A stretch of 64,000 nt of DNA from Plantactinospora mayteni (GCF_016862935.1 NZ_BONX01000012.1:248001-312000); one strand, 5' to 3'. Counted from the stretch's first letter, positions 51,960 through 59,757 are shown. The notes: generated from the sequence alone by a model not told the origin. Made by a program: numbers and translations.

Positions 51960-53156
51960 TCAACCCCCGACGACCTGCTGGAACTTCGACTCGTACTCGC
52001 GTTCCCGGGTCTCGTCCAGGGCCATGAACACCTTCGACCGGGCCAGCAGCGCCGGATCGGGGAAGATCAGCGGGTTGGTGGCGAGCGCCGGGTCGAGCTT
52101 CTCCATCTCCGCCTGCGCGCCCTGCACCGGGCAGATGTAGTTCACGTACGCCGCGAGCTGGGCTGCCACCGCCGGCTCGTAGTAGTAGTCCATCAGCGCC
52201 TCGGCGTTGCCCCGGTGGGTGGCCCGGTTCGGCACCAGCATGTTGTCGGAGTAGAGCATCACGCCGGAGTCCGGGGCGACGAAGCGTACCCGCTGGTCCT
52301 CGGCGGCCAACTGGATGACGTCGCCGGACCAGGCGACGCAGGCCGCGATGTCGCCCCGGGCCAACTCGGCGGCGTAGTCGTTGCCGGTGAACCGGCGGAT
52401 CTGCCCGCTCTCGACGGCCCGGCGCAGCTTCTCCAGCGCCTCGTCGAACTGGGCCGGGGTGAAGTTCGCCGGGTCGTGCCCACCGGCGGCCAGCAGCAGC
52501 CCCATGGTGTCCCGCATCTCGGCCAGCGCGGTCACCCGACCCTTCAGGTCCGGCCGGGTCAGCAGCTCCTCGACGGTACGCACCTCGCCGGTGACCCGGC
52601 CGTTGTAGGCCAGCCCGGCCAGCCCGGACTGCCACGGGATGGCGAGCACGTTGTCGGGGTCGTAGGAGCGGCCACGCAGCGAGGTCAGCAGGTTGCGTCC
52701 GACGTTCGGCAGCCGGCCAGCGTCGAGCCGCTGCACCCAGCCGAGGTCGATCACCCGGGCCGCCATCCAGTCGCTGAGCACGATGATGTCCCGGTCGATC
52801 GGCTGGCAGGCGGCGAGCTGGTTACGGATCTTGCCGAAGAACTCGTTGTTGTCGTTGATGTCCTCGGTGTAGCTGACCTGGATCCCGCTCCGCCGCTGGA
52901 ACGCTTCCAGGGTGGGCCGCCTCGACTCGTCGCCCTCGGCCACGTCCAGATATTGCGGCCAGTTGGAGAAGACCAGCGTCTTCTCGGTGCCGGAGAGGTC
53001 CTCGCTGACACAGCTCGCCTCGGTCTGCCGGGCCCCCTTCGTGCCGCAGGCGCCGAGCAGGGAACCGGTGACCAGCAACGCCGCTGAGCCGGCCACACCG
53101 CGCAGCAGCGTACGCCGGGGCAGCCGTGGCGACAGGGGATGCGGGCGATCGCGCAT
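51960..53156 (-). CDS. potD: polyamine-type substrate-binding lipoprotein, PotD-like
   Basis: A 398-residue solute-binding protein of the spermidine/putrescine group. It has a twin-arginine-type signal (PRRTLLRG) and a lipobox (SLLGAC) with the acylated cysteine at about 37, so it is a cell-surface lipoprotein. Family features include FSNWPQYLD, SGIQVSYTEDINDNNEFFGK, LSDWMAARVI and GVMLYSDNMLVP. The ATG at 53156 has GGAGAAG before it. It is first in a leftward operon with ATPase, two permeases and ureohydrolase. The exact ligand (spermidine, putrescine or agmatine) is not determined. Confidence 0.9.
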   Translation of the reverse strand: MRDRPHPLSPRLPRRTLLRGVAGSAALLVTGSLLGACGTKGARQTEASCVSEDLSGTEKTLVFSNWPQYLDVAEGDESRRPTLEAFQRRSGIQVSYTEDINDNNEFFGKIRNQLAACQPIDRDIIVLSDWMAARVIDLGWVQRLDAGRLPNVGRNLLTSLRGRSYDPDNVLAIPWQSGLAGLAYNGRVTGEVRTVEELLTRPDLKGRVTALAEMRDTMGLLLAAGGHDPANFTPAQFDEALEKLRRAVESGQIRRFTGNDYAAELARGDIAACVAWSGDVIQLAAEDQRVRFVAPDSGVMLYSDNMLVPNRATHRGNAEALMDYYYEPAVAAQLAAYVNYICPVQGAQAEMEKLDPALATNPLIFPDPALLARSKVFMALDETREREYESKFQQVVGG

Positions 53157-53296
53157 GTACGGCTTCTCCGGGTTCGTGCCGAGGGGGCAGGGGCGTACGG
53201 GTCGACCCGCTGGCCGGAGGCGTCGCGGGAGATCCACTCAGACGCAGATCCTGACATGCGACCGTACGACGCCCCACGCGGGTGTGCGCTGATCTA

Positions 53297-53302
53297 TACG
53301 AT
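53297..53302 (+). promoter_or_regulatory. leaderless -10 box TACGAT for the lipoprotein gene
   Basis: TACGAT ends six bases before the ATG at 53309, within CTATACGAT. It supports that start over the upstream in-frame start at 53282, in the 152-bp divergent gap with the PotD-like gene. Confidence 0.5.
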
Positions 53303-53308
53303 CCCGCC

Positions 53309-54541
53309 ATGGACCCCTGCCGCCCCGCCCGGCCCCGTCGCCTGGCGTTGACCGCTGCCGCCCTGGCCGCCCTGCTCGTCGCGGGTTGCGCCACCACCAG
53401 CAACGTTCCGGGCGACGCCGAGGTGACCATCTCCGGGCGGCTGGCCCGAGCCGACGGCACACCCGCGGCCGGGGTGAGCGTCATGCTGCTCAAGGAACCC
53501 GACGCGGGCGAGGTCATCGGCGGCCTCCTGGCCACCGTCACGAGTCTTGGACTCCTCTGCCTCGCCGAGGCCGTGGACCTGTGCAAGGACGCCCGGAAGG
53601 TGCAGACCGACAGTACCGGCACCTACACGTTCCGGCTCACCGGCCGGGACACCCAGGGATCGTTCAACAGCGCGTCGACGATGGCGATCAGCGCCCGACT
53701 CCCGGGCGACGGCGATACCGCGACCGGGCCGGCACTCCAGACCCGATTCAAGGTCCATCGCACCGCCCTCACCGTTCCCCCGCTCACCTTCTGGGAGCCG
53801 GCGGACCTGGTCGTCCGGCCGGGCCACAGCAGGGTCAGCTTCGACTGGTCGGACCGTCCGGGCCCGAAGAACCGGAAACCCCCGAAGTACACGGTCACGG
53901 TAACCTCCGGCACCGAAGGCAACGACGTGGTGTGGGTCGCCGACGGCGTCAAGCCGGGCGGATCCTTGGACGCGCGGACGATCGGGGACCTACGCGGCCA
54001 CCTCCACGTCACCACCACCCTCAAGACGAAAGACGACGGTACGGAGTTCACCACGCAGTACGACAGTCAGCGCGTCGGCGTGGTCGGAGCCCTCGAACCG
54101 CCCCAGTCCCGCAACGCGGGGTGCGCGGTCGCCGGCCGTGACGGCGAGCCCGAACCCCTCGAACCGTGTTCCCTGACCGACGGCGCGTACGGGCAGCGCT
54201 ATCGCCTCCGGTCGTGCCTGGAAAGGGAGAGCTCTGGCGCCTCGCCGGGCCCTCGGGCAACCGAATCGGCGGAACCCTGCCGTGCCAACACCTTCGTGCA
54301 GATCGATCTTGGCACCCGTCGGCCGATCGCGGCGGTGTTCGCGCATGACCTGTCGGTTTCGAGCCCGGTCGTGATCGAGACGAGTGACGACGGAATCACC
54401 TGGTCACGACGGGCCGAGGCAGGCCAGCCGCAGTTCCTGGAGGTCACCATGCCACCCGGAATCGACGCCAGGTACCTCCGGCTCTCCCAAACGGACGGCA
54501 GAGGGGTGACCCAACTGAACGAACTCGCGATCTGGCCATAG
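53309..54541 (+). CDS. lipoprotein with C-terminal F5/8-type-C-like domain
   Basis: A 410-residue surface lipoprotein; the lipobox is LLVAGC with the acylated cysteine near residue 28. Residues about 35-130 look like a carboxypeptidase-regulatory/Ig-like beta domain (ISGRLARADGTPAAGVSVMLL), then a fibronectin-like section, and the last 110 residues resemble a discoidin/F5-8 type C sugar-binding fold (TFVQIDLGTRRPIAAV, IETSDDGITWSR, ARYLRLSQTDG). Cysteines are frequent. Role unknown; surface carbohydrate binding is an inference. Transcription looks leaderless. Confidence 0.78.
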   Translation: MDPCRPARPRRLALTAAALAALLVAGCATTSNVPGDAEVTISGRLARADGTPAAGVSVMLLKEPDAGEVIGGLLATVTSLGLLCLAEAVDLCKDARKVQTDSTGTYTFRLTGRDTQGSFNSASTMAISARLPGDGDTATGPALQTRFKVHRTALTVPPLTFWEPADLVVRPGHSRVSFDWSDRPGPKNRKPPKYTVTVTSGTEGNDVVWVADGVKPGGSLDARTIGDLRGHLHVTTTLKTKDDGTEFTTQYDSQRVGVVGALEPPQSRNAGCAVAGRDGEPEPLEPCSLTDGAYGQRYRLRSCLERESSGASPGPRATESAEPCRANTFVQIDLGTRRPIAAVFAHDLSVSSPVVIETSDDGITWSRRAEAGQPQFLEVTMPPGIDARYLRLSQTDGRGVTQLNELAIWP

Positions 54542-54612
54542 CCAGCGCGGCGGACGGCCCGGAGGCAGCCCGGCGCCCCGGCGCCCGGCCGGAATTCGAC
54601 CCCGGATGCTGG

Positions 54613-54795
54613 TCAGCGGTGCGTGGCCAGCCCGACGAACGCGCGCCACGCGTCCGGGCCGAAGCTCAGCGTGCCGCCATCGCGGTCCTTGCTGTCCCGC
54701 ACCAGTACCCGGCCGGGCAGGTTGTCCGCCACCTCGACACAGTCGCCGCCGTTGTTGGTGCTCCGGATGGAGGTGCGCCACCGGGCGCCGGTCAT
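54613..54795 (-). CDS. DUF397 protein
   Basis: A 60-residue DUF397 protein (ARWRTSIRSTNNGGDCVEVADN, LVRDSKDRDGGTLSFGPDAWRAFV). I use the ATG at 54795, which makes an ATGA overlap with the regulator gene; another ATG six bases up is possible. DUF397 proteins pair with the XRE/DUF5753 regulators of the WhiJ type and are thought to bind them. Abundant in Streptomyces and Micromonospora. Confidence 0.88.
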   Translation of the reverse strand: MTGARWRTSIRSTNNGGDCVEVADNLPGRVLVRDSKDRDGGTLSFGPDAWRAFVGLATHR

Positions 54796-55559
54796 CTCCA
54801 TGTCTCCGCCACCTCCCTGATCAAGTCGATCGACGGTCGGCGGGGCAACGCCTCACCGGTGATGCTCTCCCACCGCTTTCCCAGGCTAGCAATGTCCGAT
54901 CGGTCGTTGAGAATCTGGCCTCGAAGCTGGCCGTCCAGATAGGCCAGTTCCACTCCGTCGTCCAGTCGGGCCAACACGAATGACCCGGACAGCCCGGTGT
55001 GCCAGGGCACGTCCGCCGGAATCACCCGGACCTGCACGTAGGGCCCCTCGGCCATCTCTGCCAGGTGCGTCAACTGCTCCCGCATCACCACCCGATCGCC
55101 GAGCAGCCGGCGCAGCACCACTTCGTCCAGCACCGCGACGAACTGCGGCGGCCGGGGACCCGACAGGATCTCCTGCCGCTTGAGCCGGCTGGCCACGATC
55201 TGCTCCACCTCATCCGGCGCCAGAAGCCCACCCACCCGGAGCATCGCCCGCGCGTACCCCTCGGTCTGGAGCAGGCCCGGCACAGCTAACGGCTGATACG
55301 ACCGCAGCGCGATGGCCTCCTTCTCGACCTCGGCCCACGGTCGGAACCACGGCATGTCCCGTCGCTTGTACGGGTCGGGCCACAGCTCGGCCGGCTCCCG
55401 GCCGAGGATGGCGGCCACCGCCACCCGGGTCCGGGTATGCGGGACACGGCCGGGCGAGAGCCACCGCCCGGCGGTCTTCGGGTCCACGCCCACCCGTTCG
55501 GCCAGGGACTCGGCGGTCTCCCCCGCCGTCGCCATCGCCAGCCTGAGCACCTCGTTCAT
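54792..55559 (-). CDS. XRE-type regulator with DUF5753 domain (WhiJ-like)
   Basis: A 255-residue protein. Residues 1-60 are a helix-turn-helix (MNEVLRLAMATAGETAESLA, RVGVDPKTAGRWLSPGR); residues about 75-250 are the DUF5753 domain (SYQPLAVPGLLQTEGYARAM, RLKRQEIL, LARLDDGVELAYLDGQ). Such proteins regulate development or antibiotic production together with a DUF397 partner. The start is the ATG at 55559 with GAAAGGCGG upstream. The frame is open 48 codons further. Confidence 0.9.
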   Translation of the reverse strand: MNEVLRLAMATAGETAESLAERVGVDPKTAGRWLSPGRVPHTRTRVAVAAILGREPAELWPDPYKRRDMPWFRPWAEVEKEAIALRSYQPLAVPGLLQTEGYARAMLRVGGLLAPDEVEQIVASRLKRQEILSGPRPPQFVAVLDEVVLRRLLGDRVVMREQLTHLAEMAEGPYVQVRVIPADVPWHTGLSGSFVLARLDDGVELAYLDGQLRGQILNDRSDIASLGKRWESITGEALPRRPSIDLIREVAETWR

Positions 55560-55835
55560 CGCCGGGCCGCCTTTCGATAGGTCGGATCGTCCGCGCCAAC
55601 ATATCGACGATGCACATCGATGTCCGCCCGACACGGCCGGCCGCGCCAACAAAGGCAGTGAACTGCTCAAACTCGGTACACGAGCACCACATCGGCCCCG
55701 CACATCCGGACCTGACCCGCGCCCAAAAGGTCACTAGGACGTCCCGGGATGTCCCGATGCCTCACCGGCCGACCACCGCGCCCCGGCAGCGCAGGCTTTG
55801 CGATCATGGGTACGCCACCGAGGAGGCGATCCGTC

Positions 55836-56483
55836 ATGCCGGGAGTTCCCGCCGACCCGACCGTGCTGCACCCGATGCCCGGGCAGCCCCGGGTGGTACT
55901 GCTCAAGCCACTCGTCACCTCCCCGTTGATCGAGGTCGGGGAGTTCACCTACTACGACGACCCGGACGACCCGACCGCGTTCGAGACCCGCAACGTGCTC
56001 TACCACTACGGGCCGGAGCGGCTGGTCATCGGCAAGTTCTGTGCGCTGGGCGAGGGCACCCGCTTCGTGATGAACGGCGCCAACCACCGGATGGACGGCC
56101 CGTCGACCTTCCCGTTCCCGATCATGGGTGGCTCCTGGGCCGAGCACTTCGACCTGATCACCGGCCTGCCCGCCCGGGGCGACACCGTGGTCGGCCACGA
56201 CGTCTGGTTCGGCTACCAGGCGATGGTGATGCCAGGGGTACGGATCGGCAGCGGCGCGATCGTCGCCTCCGGCTCGGTGGTCGTCGACGACGTACCCGAC
56301 TACGGCATCGTCGGCGGCAACCCGGCCCGACTGATCCGCCGCCGGTACGCCGACGAGGACATCGCCCGCCTGCTGGCGCTGGCCTGGTGGGACTGGCCGC
56401 TGGAGCACATCACCGCACACGTCCGCACGATCATGGCCGGCAGCGTGGCCGAACTGGCGGCCGTCGCACCCGGAACCCGGTAG
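55836..56483 (+). CDS. Vat/CatB-type xenobiotic acetyltransferase
   Basis: A 215-residue left-handed beta-helix (hexapeptide repeat) O-acetyltransferase of the Vat/CatB group, some of which inactivate streptogramin A or chloramphenicol. Seen: VIGKFCALGEGTRFVMNGANH, the catalytic-histidine region NGANHRMDG, then repeats VVGHDVWFGYQAMVMPGVRIG and the NPARLIRRRY end. The ATG at 55836 has AGGAGG nine bases before it. It is convergent with DUF3499. Whether it gives antibiotic resistance cannot be told from sequence; many chromosomal homologues do not. Confidence 0.88.
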   Translation: MPGVPADPTVLHPMPGQPRVVLLKPLVTSPLIEVGEFTYYDDPDDPTAFETRNVLYHYGPERLVIGKFCALGEGTRFVMNGANHRMDGPSTFPFPIMGGSWAEHFDLITGLPARGDTVVGHDVWFGYQAMVMPGVRIGSGAIVASGSVVVDDVPDYGIVGGNPARLIRRRYADEDIARLLALAWWDWPLEHITAHVRTIMAGSVAELAAVAPGTR

Positions 56484-56494
56484 CCCCGATTGGG

Positions 56495-56863
56495 TCAGTG
56501 GCTGGGCGGGATGACCCGGAGGTGGCCCCGGCGTCCGGTCTGGTGGCCGGGGCGCTGGTCGGCCTCGATCTCGTCCGGGCGCGGCGGCGCGGGGCGGGCC
56601 GCCTCGCGGACCGCCTCGGCGAGCGCCACCAGGTCGTCGGTGGTCGGCGGCGGCGGCTCGAACTCGCCCTCGTGCCGCACCACGTCCCAGCCCCGAGGTG
56701 CGGTCAGGCTCCGGGCGTGCGGCTCGCAGAGGTCGTAGGTGTGCGGCTCGGCAAAGGCCGCCAGCGGGCCCACCACGGCTGTGGACTCGTTGTAGACATA
56801 GGTCAGCGTGGCTACGGCCTGTCGGGGGCAGCCGTTGCGGGAGCAACGCCGTGGTGACCTCAC
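56495..56863 (-). CDS. DUF3499 protein
   Basis: A 122-residue small protein conserved in actinobacteria (Rv3258c type). The core is CSRNGCPRQAVATLTYVYNEST and AEPHTYDLCEPHARSLTAPRGW; cysteines 7 and 12 plus a later CEPH suggest zinc binding. The last 45 residues are proline-rich. The GTG at 56863 has TACCGT six bases upstream. In mycobacteria the next genes are the metallopeptidase and whiB2, exactly those found 1.7 kb away here, beyond the TnpB element. Confidence 0.88.
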   Translation of the reverse strand: MRSPRRCSRNGCPRQAVATLTYVYNESTAVVGPLAAFAEPHTYDLCEPHARSLTAPRGWDVVRHEGEFEPPPPTTDDLVALAEAVREAARPAPPRPDEIEADQRPGHQTGRRGHLRVIPPSH

Positions 56864-56869
56864 GGCGGC

Positions 56870-56875
56870 ACGGTA
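56870..56875 (-). promoter_or_regulatory. leaderless -10 box TACCGT for DUF3499
   Basis: TACCGT ends six bases before the GTG at 56863. It is 47 bp from the right end of the TnpB element, so the insertion lies close behind this promoter. Confidence 0.45.
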
Positions 56876-56938
56876 TCTCCATTACCGGCTCCGCCACAAA
56901 GCTTGGGCATGCGACACGCCGTTGACATCCTCTCCGCC

Positions 56939-58168
56939 CTAAAGGATGGAGATTCCCTCCACGCTGCGTGTGGACCGCGCGGCGTCCGGGTGGGTTCCCG
57001 CTTCCCTGCGCGCCGCCGGGACGAGTCCTGGTCTTACGTGCGCTCCACGGGCGTTGAGGTCCGCCTGTCCAGCGGCCCTGACGTTCTTCGCGGCGTTCAC
57101 GTCCCGGTCGTGGGTGGCCCCGCAGGGGCAGTCCCACGACCGGACGTTGAGCGCCATCTTCTCGTTGAGCCGGCCACACGCCGAGCACATGCGGGTGGAC
57201 GGGAAGAACCGATCCACCCGAGCGAAGGTCCGTCCGTACCGGTCGGCCTTGTACTCCAGCATGGCGGTGAAACTGGCCCACCCGGCATCGTGCACGGACT
57301 TCGCCAGCCTGGTCCGGCCGAGACCGACCACACACAGGTCCTCGACGTACACCGCTTGGTTCTCGCGGATGATCGCCGTGGACAGTTTGTGCTGCCAGTC
57401 CCGCCGGGTATCGGCCACCTGGGCGTGCGCCCGTGCGACCTTGACGACGGCCTTCCTGCGGTTCTGACTCCCACGTTGCTTGCGCGAGAGGGCCTGTTGC
57501 AGCCGCTTGAGCTTGCGGGCAGCGCGGCGCAGAAACCTCGGTGCCGCGACCTTCGTACCGTCCGAGAGCACCGCGAAGTGAGTCAGCCCCAGGTCGATAC
57601 CCACCGCCGTGTCCAACTCGGGCAGCGGCACGTCGGTGGTCCGCACAACGAACGACGCGAAGTACCGCCCGGCCGCGTCCCGAATGATCGCCACGGACGA
57701 CGGGTCGGACGGCAGCACCCGTGACCAGCACACCTGAAGGTCGCCGATCTTCGGCAACCTGAGTTTGCCGTTGTCGAGAACCTTGAACCAGGCGTTCCTG
57801 GTAAAGCGGATGGCCTGCCGGTTGTCCTTGCGCGACCGAAACCGGGGCGGGGCCAGCTTGCGGCCCTTGCGCCTGCCGCTGACCGAGTCGAAGAAGTTGC
57901 GGTAGGCGATGCTCAGGTCGGCCAGGGCCTGCTGCAACACCACCGCCGACACCTCGCCCAGCCACGCCCGCTCGGGCGTCTGCTTGGCTTCGGTGATCAG
58001 CCGCCGGGACAGCTCGGCATCACAGATGTACTTCTCTCCCGCCTCCCGAGCCCGTTGACGCAGGCGCAGCCCGTCGTTGAACACCACCCGCGCACACCCG
58101 AACGCCCGGGCCAGCTCGACCTGCTGGCCGGGCGTCGGATACACCCGGTAGTTGTAACGGAGCCGCAC
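56939..58168 (-). CDS. tnpB: TnpB (OrfB) RNA-guided nuclease of IS200/IS605 family
   Basis: A 409-residue TnpB, about the length of the studied ISDra2 enzyme. The N-terminal domain starts RLRYNYRVYPTPGQQ. The RuvC active site is intact: D192 in GIDLGLTHF, E276 in VYVEDLCVVGLG, and D354/D356 in THDRDVNAAKN. The zinc ribbon has C328, C331, C347 and C349. Such proteins cut DNA using a guide RNA made from the element's right end. I start at the GTG at 58168, which has TACACT seven bases before it; the frame is open 30 codons further. It is divergent from a Phd/YefM-type gene across 34 bp. Confidence 0.92.
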   Translation of the reverse strand: MRLRYNYRVYPTPGQQVELARAFGCARVVFNDGLRLRQRAREAGEKYICDAELSRRLITEAKQTPERAWLGEVSAVVLQQALADLSIAYRNFFDSVSGRRKGRKLAPPRFRSRKDNRQAIRFTRNAWFKVLDNGKLRLPKIGDLQVCWSRVLPSDPSSVAIIRDAAGRYFASFVVRTTDVPLPELDTAVGIDLGLTHFAVLSDGTKVAAPRFLRRAARKLKRLQQALSRKQRGSQNRRKAVVKVARAHAQVADTRRDWQHKLSTAIIRENQAVYVEDLCVVGLGRTRLAKSVHDAGWASFTAMLEYKADRYGRTFARVDRFFPSTRMCSACGRLNEKMALNVRSWDCPCGATHDRDVNAAKNVRAAGQADLNARGAHVRPGLVPAARREAGTHPDAARSTRSVEGISIL

Positions 58169-58202
58169 GGTCGCGAGTGTACACGGGGGTAGCCTCGGGG
58201 CT
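58169..58202. promoter_or_regulatory. 34-bp divergent promoter with GTGTACAC palindrome
   Basis: The palindrome GTGTACAC is at 58177-58184. Leftward, TACACT (58181-58176) ends 7 bases before the tnpB GTG; rightward, TAGCCT (58190-58195) ends 7 bases before the Phd-family ATG. Both genes thus look leaderless, and the palindrome overlaps the tnpB -10 box. TGTACA is the core reported for YefM operator sites, so the neighbouring protein may bind here. Confidence 0.6.
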
Positions 58203-58373
58203 ATGAGCGACACGACAGAGATCAGCGTCCGCGAACTACGCAAAGCCCTGGCTGACACCCTGAACGGCGTGACGGTCCGAGGCCGGATCGTCTACGTGAC
58301 CAACAACGGCCGCCGGATCGCCGCCATCGTTCCGGTCCCCGCGGCTGAACAGATCGAGCAGGCGCGAGGTTAG
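58203..58373 (+). CDS. Phd/YefM-family antitoxin-like small regulator
   Basis: A 56-residue protein (MSDTTEISVRELRKALADTL, then VTNNGRRIAAIVPV) with the N-terminal DNA-binding fold of Phd/YefM antitoxins. Usual members have 75-90 residues; the toxin-binding C-terminal tail is almost absent here, and no toxin gene follows in the 209 bp to the next gene. This suggests a regulator without toxin. It is divergent from tnpB with an operator-like palindrome between them. It is too short for many gene finders but has a clean frame, a family match and a plausible promoter. Confidence 0.8.
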   Translation: MSDTTEISVRELRKALADTLNGVTVRGRIVYVTNNGRRIAAIVPVPAAEQIEQARG

Positions 58374-58582
58374 GCACTGCTCGGGCCTCGGCAGCCCTCG
58401 CAGCACGGGCCTTCACCCCCGCCCTGAACTGAACGGCGGAGCACTGGCGCGGATTTCGGTAGGGGTGATCACATTCCGGGCGCCCCGTTACGACACGGCC
58501 GAATCCCCGAGCCGATCTTGACCGGACCAGGTCTACCCTGTCGTCGTGGGCGGTCGTCCACGACGAGTGAAGCGGGGTGCGA

Positions 58583-59032
58583 ATGACCAGTCCGGAGAAT
58601 CGCCGGCCGGGTTCCGGGCGCCGGTCGCACCGGGATCGGCACGGGCGCGGGCTGCGCGGCCGGCTCGTTCCGGCCACCGTCCCGCTGGCCCGGACCAAAT
58701 CGGAGATCTTCGACGACCTGGTCCTGGACACCGTGGAGACCCTGGAGCGGCGGTTCGCCAAGGAGCTGGCCGGGGTCGAGTTCGCGGTCGAGGACGTACC
58801 GCCGGACCTGAACGTCTACGACTCGGACGTACTCGAGGACGGCGAGGTGCCGCTGGCCCGGCTGCTGCCCGGGCGCCCCGGACGGCAGGAGGTGCCGCCC
58901 CGGATCGTGCTCTACCGCCGCCCCCTGGAGTTCCGCGCGATAGACCGCGAGGATCTCGCCGACCTGGTGCACGACGTGATCATCGAGCAGGTCGCGAACC
59001 TGCTCGGCATCGATCCCGACGAACTGGCCTGA
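58583..59032 (+). CDS. zincin-like metallopeptidase family protein, altered motif
   Basis: A 149-residue protein of the actinobacterial metallopeptidase family next to whiB2 (Rv3259 type). The first 35 residues are basic and disordered. The zinc-site region, HExxHxxG in true zincins, reads LVHDVIIEQVANLLGIDPDE, so the second histidine is missing; from memory, other actinobacterial members share this, so it may not be a protease. The ATG at 58583 (or GTG at 58577) follows GCGGGG. TTGACC at 58518 and TACCCT at 58534 may be promoter parts, but the spacing of 10 is poor. Confidence 0.82.
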   Translation: MTSPENRRPGSGRRSHRDRHGRGLRGRLVPATVPLARTKSEIFDDLVLDTVETLERRFAKELAGVEFAVEDVPPDLNVYDSDVLEDGEVPLARLLPGRPGRQEVPPRIVLYRRPLEFRAIDREDLADLVHDVIIEQVANLLGIDPDELA

Positions 59033-59117
59033 GTCCCCGATCCCCCGACGGGCGGCCCAGGCGTCCCGTCCCCCGACGGGCGGCCCGTGCGTCGATCCCG
59101 ACGGGAGCTGGCCTGAC
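59011..59117. repeat. duplicated gene end and tandem repeats
   Basis: The last bases of the metallopeptidase-like gene (CGATCCCGACGAACTGGCCT) recur, with two extra G, at 59094-59117, including the TGA. Between them TCCCCCGACGGGCGGCCC is present twice (59041-59058 and 59069-59086), a 28-bp period. Confidence 0.8.
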
Positions 59118-59149
59118 CCGGGCGGCCCCCACCACCCGGGCGCGGCCGC

Positions 59150-59407
59150 TCAGGCGACGCGACGCTTCAACTTGCGCCGTTCGCGTTCGGACAACCCGCC
59201 CCAGATCCCGAACCGTTCGTCGTGCCCGAGTGCGTATTCCAGGCACTCGGCCTTGACCTCACACCGGGAGCAGATCCGCTTCGCCTCGCGGGTCGAGCCG
59301 CCCTTCTCGGGAAAGAACGCCTCCGGATCGGTCTGCGAGCAGAGCGCCCGCTCTTGCCACTCCGGAGCGTTTCCGAGCAGGTCGGCCACCTCGAGTCGGC
59401 CGTCCAT
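59150..59407 (-). CDS. whiB2: WhiB-family iron-sulfur regulator, WhiB2/WhmD type
   Basis: An 85-residue WhiB protein that holds a [4Fe-4S] cluster and works with the housekeeping sigma factor, here probably in septation or sporulation. The cysteines are C23, C46, C49 and C55 (CxxC spacing right), the turn is GIWGG at 67-71, and a basic RERRKLKRR end binds DNA. Its neighbours, the metallopeptidase and DUF3499 on one side and fbiA on the other, are those of whiB2 (Rv3260c) and Streptomyces whiB. The ATG at 59407 follows AAGGAGG. Confidence 0.93.
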   Translation of the reverse strand: MDGRLEVADLLGNAPEWQERALCSQTDPEAFFPEKGGSTREAKRICSRCEVKAECLEYALGHDERFGIWGGLSERERRKLKRRVA

Positions 59408-59757
59408 CCAGTTGCCTCCTTATCGCGCACCGGCGCGGCAGCCGGCGCAACCCCCCACGCGGAAGGCGTGTTTGCCCGTCCGGTAGCGATTTGATGCGCT
59501 CCGTACGAACGACCCCACTGAAATTACACGTGTGTTATACGTGCGTCGTCAAGCCGAACCTGCTAAGTGGAGCCACCCCTACCGCGTGCCCGGACGACCT
59601 GTGGAGTCATCGGGTCTCGCAACACCTGCCCTATCGATTCAGACCCGGTGCTGGTAACGCCCGCACGGCGAGTTGCGTCGGATATCCGGCGTGGCGCGGC
59701 CGGCGCGCCCACGAGGAACCGTCCCGCCGAGCGGTCGGCGGGGTCGGTCGGCAGGGG
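59408..59757 (-). other. whiB2 leader and fbiC terminator region, no gene
   Basis: 350 bp without a supported gene. The right end holds a 7-bp G/C hairpin (CCCGCCG with CGGCGGG, 59723-59742) that can end fbiC. The A/T-rich middle, 59518-59552, is the whiB2 promoter with the palindrome ACACGTGT (59526-59533). A rightward frame through this zone is only the antisense of fbiC. Confidence 0.7.
59523..59552 (-). promoter_or_regulatory. whiB2 promoter
   Basis: Read leftward, TTGACG (59552-59547), 18 bp, then TGTAAT (59528-59523) is a good housekeeping-sigma promoter. Transcription should begin near 59516, leaving a leader of about 109 bases. The palindrome ACACGTGT overlaps the -10 region and may be a regulator site. 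Confidence 0.65.

Larger units (their letters stand above)
56922..58373 (-). mobile_element. IS200/IS605-family element with tnpB only
   Basis: Read leftward, the tnpB stop lies within a subterminal imperfect hairpin (TCTCCATCCTTTAGGGCGGAGAGGAT) that runs into GTCAAC near 56922; this matches the right end typical of IS605/IS1341-type elements in actinobacteria, from memory. No TnpA transposase is present, so it depends on one in trans. The left end was not identified; it lies somewhere right of 58168, and whether the Phd-family gene is inside is open. The stated right boundary is provisional. Confidence 0.7.

Noticed and set aside
55820-56483. The acetyltransferase as a definite streptogramin resistance gene
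   Set aside because: The hexapeptide-repeat family has many chromosomal members with other substrates; no resistance or resident antibiotic cluster is nearby.
58374-58582. A toxin gene partner for the Phd/YefM-type protein
   Set aside because: No frame of useful length with a start and Doc-, RelE- or PIN-like motif in any of the three rightward frames.
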